This document shows, one piece after another, positions 17,451-25,504 of a stretch of DNA of 42,313 bases (within the stretch, counting starts at the first letter, position 1; each line of letters starts with the position of its first letter). The position numbers and the translations under genes were made by a program. The notes below the pieces were generated by a model that saw only the letters and a program-made list of their open reading frames with translations, did not search any database and was not told the origin of the DNA. This DNA is from Christensenella sp. UBA7703 (GTDB lineage Bacteria; Bacillota; Clostridia; Christensenellales; CAG-138). Location: assembly GCA_002482505.1 (NCBI GenBank), contig DLGD01000031.1, forward strand, positions 1 to 42,313. Direction: 5' to 3'.

Positions 17451-18533
17451 TCAATTTTTAAATCTTGCTTTCAAACGCATAAAGAGTATCTGAATCACTT
17501 GAGGCAAGCTGTATTTTCTGAGCGCCCGAAAGAGTCTGACGGGAATATTATAGCGCGAAACCGGACGCTCCGGTTTATAAGCAACATGCGAGGGACGCTC
17601 TTCCTGGTCGGAGGACTTATTGCTGTTGTCACCGTACATCTGAGGTACGCCTCTTAAATACCGTCTGCCATGCTGCGTTTGAATGCCTTTTCCCTCGGCG
17701 ATGACTTCCAGATAGTCCAAGGCGATGGAATAATCCGCGTAAGCGAAGAATGTTTCCATCTCAAGATAAAACATCTTGAGTGTGGGCGCCATTTCCAGGA
17801 TCTCTTCCTCACTCAGATGTTCTAAAATGTCAATATAAAGGAGGCTGTATTCAACGTTTCCGCGGGTATGGGAACGTCTGCCCTGCCTATTGGAGGATTC
17901 ACGCGCGGTAACGAGTACTTCGTTGATATAATGATGCGGAAACCTTGCGAATGCTCTGTAGTAGAACTCAAAGTCGTGGGCGACCAGCTCGGCCACATCG
18001 AATAACCCGACGGTTTCAAATACCTTCTTGGAGAATAGATGCGTGCATCCATGCGTTTTGTTGTATACGACAGGGTACAGCATGGAGGATTTTCTGCTCT
18101 TAAATGCATCCATATGCTCTTGATACAACGCAGTGGTAAAGGTTTTCTTGTAATTCTCATCCATACCATCCAAATCGGAAATGATGATGGTATCTTTGTT
18201 ATCAAGCTTGGACAATTCCTCTATTGCACGGGAAATTTTGTTTGGATAATAGAGGTCATCATGACTCAACCAGGAAAAGTAGTCGCCGCGCATATTCGCG
18301 ATGCCCAGGTTCAGCGCAGTCGAGGTGCCGCCGTTTTCTTTGGGAAAGTACCGAATCTTGTCTCCAAAGGAAAGCGCAATGCTTTCGGTATCGTCTTTTG
18401 AGCCGTCGTTGACTACGATGATTTCAAGGTTATCATAGGTTTGTGCGAGTGCGCTCTCGATTGCCTCGCGCAGATAATTGGAACCATTGTAAACAGGGAT
18501 AACGATACTTACCAGAGGATGGAACTCAGTCAT
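17451..18533 (-). CDS. Glycosyltransferase, GT2 family
   Basis: 360 residues. An N-terminal GT-A domain begins VSIVIPVYNGSNYLREAIES, with VVNDGSKDD (41-48) for nucleotide binding and LSHDD (89-93) as the metal-binding DxD equivalent. It continues to about residue 220. The C-terminal 100 residues are not recognised and end in a basic stretch. AAAGG lies about 10 bases before the ATG. It is the first gene of the minus-strand group, followed at 122 bp by the GT4 gene. Polysaccharide assembly by context. Confidence 0.9.
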   Translation of the reverse strand: MTEFHPLVSIVIPVYNGSNYLREAIESALAQTYDNLEIIVVNDGSKDDTESIALSFGDKIRYFPKENGGTSTALNLGIANMRGDYFSWLSHDDLYYPNKISRAIEELSKLDNKDTIIISDLDGMDENYKKTFTTALYQEHMDAFKSRKSSMLYPVVYNKTHGCTHLFSKKVFETVGLFDVAELVAHDFEFYYRAFARFPHHYINEVLVTARESSNRQGRRSHTRGNVEYSLLYIDILEHLSEEEILEMAPTLKMFYLEMETFFAYADYSIALDYLEVIAEGKGIQTQHGRRYLRGVPQMYGDNSNKSSDQEERPSHVAYKPERPVSRYNIPVRLFRALRKYSLPQVIQILFMRLKARFKN

Positions 18534-18995
18534 AGTATATCTTGCCTTTCAAGTTATCGTGCTTTTCTTACATTGTGGAACATATTCAAACTGTATACTA
18601 TCACAAGTCAAAACGAAGTTCAATTGCTAATTATTAATAAAAACTGTGAAGAGACAGGTTTTTGCCTCGTTATACAATTCCTACTGATTCGAACAAAAAG
18701 AATGCAAAATTTCGATTACGCGAATTATTTGAAGGTCAATTATGAAAGAATCATTCCAGATTTTCTGTAGTTTATCGCTTGTTCGGTTATTCTGCCAATC
18801 ATATGCATGCTGGTTAACGTCTGCTCGGGACGATTAACAAAGCAGTTTATCGTGAAGGAACACGAGCCAAAAGGTGCGTATCGTGGACCGGGGATACAAG
18901 ATTTTACTTGATATCGCATTTTCGGGCAAGTGTCATGCAAAGACAGAGAATTGTTTTGAGTACAAACTTGTCACGTAAAAATTCTTTACGCATCT
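18534..18995. other. Gene-free stretch upstream of the glycosyltransferase group
   Basis: AT-rich, only short frames. It must hold the promoter of the minus-strand group, but no -35/-10 pair stands out. No RNA gene seen. Confidence 0.4.
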
Positions 18996-19472
18996 ATGAC
19001 CAAATATCGTATCCAAGTCCGTTCCGCGGATAATAAGGAGATACTTGTAGGGCGGGATGAGTGCTTGCTTGAGAAAGCATATCACTCTGTGCTGCTTTTT
19101 GAGATGGACTTGGCGCAGAAGGTAAATCTAGAGCAGAAAATCGATCGACCTGTGGAACTGAAAGATCTGTTCATACAACATCGAACTAAAACAGACTGTA
19201 TGACCCGATTGAGGTAGATGCGTGCATCTGCCTTTTCAATAGAAAAGATTAAGAATCTGATGAAGAGTAATTATTTATGAACTGCTAGATATAGCTATGG
19301 AGAATCGCCTACTTCTTTTATTATCCGCGGAACAGTTTTACTTTCAGATAGTAAGACCGCAAGAGAAGGGAATTATTTTCTTCTTGATGGCGCCGATGGG
19401 AAAGAAACTCATTTAGATTATGACGTGTGGATCTATATCGTGTTCTCTGGTGTCTGGCATGCGGTGTACTAA
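18996..19472 (+). pseudogene. Decayed protein gene interrupted by in-frame stops, function unknown
   Basis: One continuous reading frame runs from ATG 18996 to TAA 19470-19472 and is broken only by TAG (19215-19217) and TGA (19278-19280). The first piece (73 codons) is charged and includes RSADNKEILVGRD; the last piece (63 codons) includes TVLLSDSKTAREGNYFLLDGADG and no start codon near its beginning. The persistence of one frame over 159 codons suggests a former gene rather than chance. I do not recognise the family. It stands between the polysaccharide locus and the left repeat. Confidence 0.4.
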
Positions 19473-19765
19473 TTTATTACGCCAAGACATTCTGCGATAC
19501 AGTATGTCTGCAGCAATTGAAGCATATGATTGAGGGACGAGCAAATATAAGAGCCTTACCAAAGATGTGAATTGGTGATTCTATCATTTGTAGACAGAAA
19601 CCGAACTGTGAAACATATTGCTGCCATTATTGGAATTTAATTGAAGACTTAATTCTCGCTATGGAACGCAGGAAGGCATGAAAGCAAGCCGAGTATTTTT
19701 TAAAACAGGAGGGAACATTCTTATAACGAGTATGAAAAACCCTAAATTAGGGCTTTCCACGTATG

Positions 19766-19942
19766 AAAAGCACCCACGAAACGTATCATTTCGTGAATAG
19801 TTCGCTGGAGGCGTCACCCGGTTACTTAAGAAATATAGAACAATAGAAAATTCGACGCATTTTCAAAACAAGATGATTTCTCCGCGACACAGCGGATTTG
19901 CCGCAGCACATGTGAACTGACAGTTCGTATCCACCAATTGCC
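19766..19942. repeat. Left copy of 177-bp direct repeat (att-like, contains tRNA-Cys 3'-end piece)
   Basis: Matches 28395-28571 at 175 of 177 positions with no gaps. It opens with a small hairpin (CACGAAA...TTTCGTG) and contains TGGAGGCGTCACCC (19805-19818), 13/14 identical to the 3' end of tRNA-Cys as read on the plus strand. No coding content is evident. Confidence 0.9.
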
Positions 19943-19988
19943 GCGCAATATAAGACAGCACCTGTTCGGGTGCTGCTTTATATTGGAG
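19943..19988 (-). terminator. Hairpin like the tRNA operon terminator (left copy)
   Basis: Long stem around the loop GTTC with CAGCACC/GGGTGCTG core and AATATAA/TTATATT base. It corresponds to the terminator next to tRNA-Cys at 28572-28616, with a compensating T-A to C-G change in the stem. Similarity to the right copy stops at TTGGAG, the first bases of the tRNA-Cys 3' end, and unrelated sequence follows. Confidence 0.6.
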
Positions 19989-20253
19989 TAACCCTCGCGA
20001 AGTGATGCAATCACGCGAAACGGGAAGATGGATTTAGCTGGGTGCATCAAAAAAGCTGCTCGCTGTCAGTGCCTGATCAAGGATCAGATTCCATTTTCAC
20101 ACGGTTTCCGGCAAATGAATATACTTGTGTCCAACAATGGAAGTTGCGCGACCTTCGCATAGCAATTCAATCGCGTGAATCATATGGGCGCGTATGTAGA
20201 ATTAGGCAATGATTAATTAGCTTTTTGCTTCTTGGTTCCAGAGGTCTGATTTC

Positions 20254-21423
20254 TTAATGGTTGCGGTATTTTAGAGGGGTCATTCCGGTCTGATCGCGAA
20301 ACACTCGCTGGAAGTGGCTTTGGGAGGAATAGCCCAAGTACTCGCTTATCGATCCAAGCGGCATGTCGGTAGTAGTCAACAGACGTTTTGCTTCCGTTGT
20401 CTTGCGTTCCGTAAAATAAGTCAATAGTGTTTTTCCGGTTTCTAGTTTAAAGATTGCGCACAAGTGCGTGCGGCTGATGCCGACCGTCCCCGCTATCTGA
20501 TCAAGCGATAATTTTTGATTGATGTTTTTATTGACGTAACGAATCGCTGCAATCACATGCTTGGAGTAACTGCCGCTGCTTTTGAGCGCCTCTACATGGT
20601 TGGCAAAGTCAATTAGCATAGACATATTGAGCTTGGTTAGCGATGTATAGTCGTTGAGCAACTCCGCTTTCTGAATATAAAAATCACTCATAGCAAACGC
20701 AGTTTCGTGCGAGACGCCGCCCTGTATGGCTGAGCGGCTGGCCAGTGTTGCCGCGCATACAAACGTGTTTTTTAGCTGGCGCAACTCGTCATGTGCGATG
20801 CGACCGACACGACCCGTCGGAGGGCCGGAGAACATGGATTTTAATGCGTCCGGCTGCCCCGCAACGATATAGGAGAGCATTTGTTGTTCCATTTGGTAGG
20901 TGTTGTGAATCACTTCCTGTTCGGATTCGATCACTTCAGGTGGGAGGGTGCGTTCTGTCTGGCTGGAGGCAAGGGAGACGTTTTGGACGATCAGATCCGA
21001 AACGGAGAGCTTTTTTTTATTGAAGAAGTAGTGAATGAAGCATAAAACCTGCAAAAAACTCTCGATGGGATAGGTTGGGATATTGTCAAGATAATAACGA
21101 AACGCACGCATCTGTTCATGCGGAAGGCCGAGCTTTTGCATGAGCACATGGATAGAATCCGAGCCAGGCCGGACGGAAAAAGTCGGCCCGATTATGATGG
21201 CAATATTCGGTTTTTTAGCATGTATTACGCCAAAAAACAGGAGACTGCTTTCATAGAATTGAACGGTTTGCCCGCTGGAAAGAGAATCACTCAACACCAG
21301 CGAAACTGGGTCAGGAGAAAATTCAACATTGCTGCATTGATGTAAGATCTTTCCGCTGCGATAAAGCCGAACAGGAATACCCATTAAATGGCTTAATGTT
21401 TCGCAAAAATAGTGATAATCCAT
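20254..21423 (-). CDS. AraC-family transcriptional regulator
   Basis: 389 residues. The C-terminal 100 residues are a typical AraC DNA-binding unit with two helix-turn-helix parts: LSLDQIAGTVGISRTHLCAIFK and PLGSISEYLGYSSQSHFQRVFRDQTGMTPLKYR. The N-terminal 280 residues are not a cupin I recognise; they recall sensor domains of regulators of plant-glycoside or sugar genes in Clostridia. The start at 21423 has GGAGGTG 5 bases upstream, so the 14 codons before it are left out. It is divergent from the GH3 gene across 243 bp and very likely controls the GH3-symporter-GH78 operon, in response to a sugar from its substrate (inference). A TATAAT at 21499-21504 in the shared gap could serve the operon. 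Confidence 0.88.
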   Translation of the reverse strand: MDYHYFCETLSHLMGIPVRLYRSGKILHQCSNVEFSPDPVSLVLSDSLSSGQTVQFYESSLLFFGVIHAKKPNIAIIIGPTFSVRPGSDSIHVLMQKLGLPHEQMRAFRYYLDNIPTYPIESFLQVLCFIHYFFNKKKLSVSDLIVQNVSLASSQTERTLPPEVIESEQEVIHNTYQMEQQMLSYIVAGQPDALKSMFSGPPTGRVGRIAHDELRQLKNTFVCAATLASRSAIQGGVSHETAFAMSDFYIQKAELLNDYTSLTKLNMSMLIDFANHVEALKSSGSYSKHVIAAIRYVNKNINQKLSLDQIAGTVGISRTHLCAIFKLETGKTLLTYFTERKTTEAKRLLTTTDMPLGSISEYLGYSSQSHFQRVFRDQTGMTPLKYRNH

Positions 21424-21666
21424 AGGTACACCTCCGAAATGCAGTAATATTATATAATAAGTCATAATAATGTGAAAGACATATCCGGGGGGATTGTCTA
21501 TAATTCATACTATTAGGTTGAATACATTCCTTAAATCACACAATCATTTGAAGCATTTGGATGCCATCCGGCGTATTTCGTTGAAATTTCCGAACAGCGC
21601 ATGCTTCATCAAAAAACTTTTCGTGCGCTATCGCCAAATCAGATCGTTTGAAACGGGAGCATTTAT

Positions 21667-24039
21667 ATGAATACAGAAGAGATTTTGAAACATTTATCCA
21701 TAGAAGAAAAGATATCGCTTTTATCCGGCTGCGGTACGTATGAAACAAAGGCGATTCTGCAAAAGGGGATTGAATCAGTCACGCTCTGCGATGGCCCGCA
21801 CGGTGTCAGAAAAAGGGCTGATTCGGAAAGCACGGACAACCTGATGCACAAAAGCAGTGTTGCGGTATGTTATCCGAGCCTCTCTGCCTGCGCGAACAGC
21901 TGGGACGAAGAGCTGCTCTCCCAAATTGGCTCTCATATCGCACGGGAGGCGCAAACAAAAAACGTACAGATCATTCTTGGGCCGGGCGTCAATATCAAGC
22001 GAAATCCCCTATGTGGACGCAACTTTGAGTATTTATCGGAAGACCCGCTGCTTTCGGGAAAGCTTGGTGCGGCTTGGGTCAAAGGCCTTCAGCAAGAAGG
22101 CGTAGGGGCGAGCGTAAAACACTTTTGTTGCAATAATCAGGAAAATTTTAGAATGAAGTCCAGCAGTGAGCTGGATGAGCGGACTTTGCGCGAGATTTAT
22201 CTCAAACCGTTTGAGATTGTTGTTCGCGAATCGAACCCCGCGACAGTAATGTGCAGCTACAATCGGATCAACGGCGTATACGCGAGCGATCATGTCCGCC
22301 TCATGCGTGATGTGCTCCTGAAAGAATGGGGGTTTACCGGATTCACCGTCACCGATTGGGGCGCAATGAACGACCGCGTCGCGGGCATTCGGACGCGGCT
22401 TTCGCTGGAGATGCCGGACAGCCTCGGATATTTTGATCAGGATGTAAAAGCCGCACTCTCGAATGGAACGATATCAGAGACGGATTTGGACGATTGCCTT
22501 CGCCCGATGCTGAGCAAGATCGAAGAGCTGCGCTGCAGTAAGCGCGAAAATTTGACGGTTGATTTCGAGTCGCATCGTGCATTTGCCAGATCAGCTGCGG
22601 CAAAATGTGCAGTGCTCCTGAAAAATGACGGTACGCTACCGCTCCGCAAGGATGAAAAAATTTGCGTGATCGGCGCGTTTGCACAGCAGCCGCGCTATCA
22701 GGGCGCGGGAAGCTCCCGCGTCAACGCCTGCCGCGTCGATACGTTGCTCGAAGGTTTGACGGAACTCGGATTCACGTACCGCTACGAACAGGGATTCCGG
22801 TTGTCTTGCGAGGAGGATACGAATCTTCTCGAGCAGGCGATTCAGGCGACGAAGGAATGCGATGTCATCCTGCTGGCGCTCGGATTGCCGGAGGTGCTGG
22901 AAAGCGAAGGGTTTGACCGGGAATCGCTTGCGCTGCCTGCGGTTCAAAATGAGATCGCAGAGCGGGTAGCTTCGCTTGGCAAGCGCGTCGTTGTTGTTCT
23001 GTACGCCGGCGGTGTATTGGAGGTGCCTTGGGCCGATCAAGTCCAAGCAATTCTTTACATGGGGCTCGGTGGAGAAGCGGTGGGAACCGCGACGGCGGAC
23101 GTTCTCAGCGGACGGATCAATCCCTGCGGAAAACTCGCGGAGAGCTGGCCGATTACGTATCAAGACCACATTACGAGCAGCTACTGGAGGGAAGACGGGC
23201 AGCAGGCATTCTACCGCGAAGGAATCTATGTAGGGTACCGTTATTACGACACCGTAAAAAAGCCCGTGCGCTTCGCATTTGGCCATGGGTTGAGCTACAC
23301 GACATTTGCGTATTCCGATCTGTTGGTTGAGCAGATGCCGGAAGGATATCGTGTGAGTTGCACCGTCAAAAACACGGGCAATCGGCACGGTGACGAAATC
23401 GTTCAACTCTATCTGCATGCAAAGGACGGGCATGTATTTAAGCTGGAACAGGAGCTGAAAACGTTCCGAAAGCTATCCATCGCGCCCGGAGAATCCGTGC
23501 GCGTTGAGTTGTTGCTCCCGCGGAATTCGTTTTACCATTATGATGCCGGGCAAGAGCGGTGGCGCGTTGAGAACGGGCTGTACGAAATCAGAATCGGTTC
23601 CGGAAGCCGCGACATCAGGCTTCGTGCGGACATTTCGGTTTCGTTCGGCGAAGAATTCCCCGAGGTCAAACACGGATGGTATCAAACCTGCGAAGGGACT
23701 CCAACCATAGATGATTTGGAAGCATTGATCGGGCGGAGCATTCCGCGCGTGAAACCCTATCGGAAGGGAACGTATGACTTGAATAGTTCGTTGCAGGAAT
23801 TATCCAAAGATTCGATATTGGCGCGAATCATATTAGTGGCGGGCAGGAAGGCGATCGCCAAGGGGCTCGGAATAAAACCCGATCTGTCAAACCCCGAGTA
23901 CCGTATGATGGTGACGGTGTCCGAAACGGCTCCTTTGCGCAACCTAGCGCTTTCCGCGCCAAGATCCATGTCAAAGAAACTAGTGAAGTTCTTACTTTTC
24001 ACAGCAAACGGAATTCAACAAAAAAATAGGGAGGCATGA
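21667..24039 (+). CDS. Beta-glucosidase, glycoside hydrolase family 3
   Basis: 790 residues, no signal peptide, so probably cytoplasmic. Family 3 order is clear: N-terminal barrel with CDGPHGVRK (41-49), GPGVNIKRNPLCGRNFEYLSEDP, SVKHFCCNNQE (Lys151, His152) and the nucleophile in VTDWG (Asp230); C-terminal alpha/beta sandwich with GAGSSRVN; then a fibronectin III-like domain (FGHGLSYTTFAY, VSCTVKNTGNRHGDEIVQLYL). The family removes terminal beta-linked glucose, and also xylose or arabinose, from glycosides. First gene of the island operon; the symporter gene starts 2 bp after it. Beside a rhamnosidase it may act on rhamnosyl-glucosides such as flavonoid glycosides (inference). Confidence 0.94.
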   Translation: MNTEEILKHLSIEEKISLLSGCGTYETKAILQKGIESVTLCDGPHGVRKRADSESTDNLMHKSSVAVCYPSLSACANSWDEELLSQIGSHIAREAQTKNVQIILGPGVNIKRNPLCGRNFEYLSEDPLLSGKLGAAWVKGLQQEGVGASVKHFCCNNQENFRMKSSSELDERTLREIYLKPFEIVVRESNPATVMCSYNRINGVYASDHVRLMRDVLLKEWGFTGFTVTDWGAMNDRVAGIRTRLSLEMPDSLGYFDQDVKAALSNGTISETDLDDCLRPMLSKIEELRCSKRENLTVDFESHRAFARSAAAKCAVLLKNDGTLPLRKDEKICVIGAFAQQPRYQGAGSSRVNACRVDTLLEGLTELGFTYRYEQGFRLSCEEDTNLLEQAIQATKECDVILLALGLPEVLESEGFDRESLALPAVQNEIAERVASLGKRVVVVLYAGGVLEVPWADQVQAILYMGLGGEAVGTATADVLSGRINPCGKLAESWPITYQDHITSSYWREDGQQAFYREGIYVGYRYYDTVKKPVRFAFGHGLSYTTFAYSDLLVEQMPEGYRVSCTVKNTGNRHGDEIVQLYLHAKDGHVFKLEQELKTFRKLSIAPGESVRVELLLPRNSFYHYDAGQERWRVENGLYEIRIGSGSRDIRLRADISVSFGEEFPEVKHGWYQTCEGTPTIDDLEALIGRSIPRVKPYRKGTYDLNSSLQELSKDSILARIILVAGRKAIAKGLGIKPDLSNPEYRMMVTVSETAPLRNLALSAPRSMSKKLVKFLLFTANGIQQKNREA

Positions 24040-24041
24040 TA

Positions 24042-25475
24042 ATGAAAAAGGCAAGAAAAGAATACCCGCTCGATCCAAAGACGATATTTGGATTATCGAC
24101 CATGCGATTCACCGTCGTAGCTGGTTCGTCGCTCATGACGAGTGCGTTCATGCTCTATCTGACCGACTATTCGGGGATGAAGAATGCGGCGCTGATTGCC
24201 ACGATCCTGCTGCTGGCAGGGCGCATCCTCGACGCGATTGACGACCCACTCCAGGGTTGGATCATGGATAACTCCAAACGCACAAAAATCGGAAAATTCA
24301 AACCGTTCATGTTGGGCGGTATCATCACTACAACGCTGGCGTTACTCCTCCTGTTTAATACTCCGAGCGGAATTGCCGAATGGGGCAAGATTGTGCTGCT
24401 GTCGCTGGGATATATTCTATATGAGATCGGATACTCGTTCCAACCGGATTATGCGCTAAAATCAACGATGACGCAGGACGCCAAGGTGCGGGAAAAACTA
24501 CTGATCGTTCCACGCGTTGTAGAGACGCTGATCGCTGTTCCGTTCTCTTTTTTCATCACGATTGCTCTTGCGCTCGGTGCGGCATTCGGCGGAAACAATC
24601 ATGCGGGGTTTGGGGTGACCGCCGCGATCATCGTGATCCCTCTGGGCATCCTTGCATTCATCGGCGCGGCATTGGTCAAGGAAGGGCCGTATTCGGTTGA
24701 GTCCGAGGAATCGATTGGCATCAAAGAACTCGCTCAAATGTTTCGCGAAAACAAACCGCTTTGGATCAGCCAGTTATCGGGCTTGATTGGCGGATGCAGC
24801 TTTACGTTTATCATGGCGGCAATCACGTATTATATTAAATGGGCGTACAGGCCCGAAAATTTCGGCACGAATTCGGCTGTGTGGGGTGCATGCATCCTGC
24901 TTGGCATGGTGATCGGAACCGTTCTGGCTGGCCCGCTGCTCAAAAACCGCACGCCGTTGCAGGGAGCCTATATCTGCTATGCTGGACAAGCGATTCCTTT
25001 GGTCGTTATCTTTGTTTTAAATTTGTTTGGGGCGGTCAATTTCTTCGTGTTTATTCCGCTGATGTTTGTGGTCATGATTTTCGCCGGTATGAATTATATC
25101 CCCGGCAGCATGATCAATATGGAGTGCATGGACTTTAACCACTGGAAGCGCGGGGTCGGTATGGAAGGCATGGTGCAGGCGATCAACAACTTTACCATCA
25201 AAGCGCAGACTGCGCTGGCTGGATTGGCAACCGGCGCGGTGTTGGTCGCGATCCAATATGACGCGACGTTGTATGAGTCCGAAACGTTTCTTGCCGCGGG
25301 CGGGACAATTCCGTCTACACTCTATACTGGGCTGGCAATCGTTTTCGCGCTCATTCCGGTTCTGCTTTCTGCCGCGGCGGCGCTGATTCTGATCGCCTAT
25401 CCGCTGAAAGGCGAGCTGCGCGAGCAAATGTACCGAGAACTGAAAGAGCGACGGAATAATCCGATCAGTGATTGA
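24042..25475 (+). CDS. GPH-family sugar:cation symporter (MFS)
   Basis: 477 residues with about 12 membrane helices. The loop after helix 2 reads DDPLQGWIMDNSKRTKIGKFKPFML, the marker of glycoside-pentoside-hexuronide:cation symporters (MelB/XylP type). Imports intact glycosides or oligosaccharides with a cation. The ATG at 24042 sits 7 bases after GGGAGG; the ATG at 24036 overlaps the GH3 stop but is too close to that site. It lies between two cytoplasmic glycosidase genes, fitting uptake of a rhamnose- and glucose-bearing compound before cleavage. Confidence 0.93.
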   Translation: MKKARKEYPLDPKTIFGLSTMRFTVVAGSSLMTSAFMLYLTDYSGMKNAALIATILLLAGRILDAIDDPLQGWIMDNSKRTKIGKFKPFMLGGIITTTLALLLLFNTPSGIAEWGKIVLLSLGYILYEIGYSFQPDYALKSTMTQDAKVREKLLIVPRVVETLIAVPFSFFITIALALGAAFGGNNHAGFGVTAAIIVIPLGILAFIGAALVKEGPYSVESEESIGIKELAQMFRENKPLWISQLSGLIGGCSFTFIMAAITYYIKWAYRPENFGTNSAVWGACILLGMVIGTVLAGPLLKNRTPLQGAYICYAGQAIPLVVIFVLNLFGAVNFFVFIPLMFVVMIFAGMNYIPGSMINMECMDFNHWKRGVGMEGMVQAINNFTIKAQTALAGLATGAVLVAIQYDATLYESETFLAAGGTIPSTLYTGLAIVFALIPVLLSAAAALILIAYPLKGELREQMYRELKERRNNPISD

Positions 25476-25504
25476 CATTTAAGCTGTCGAGAGGAAATAA
25501 AGAT

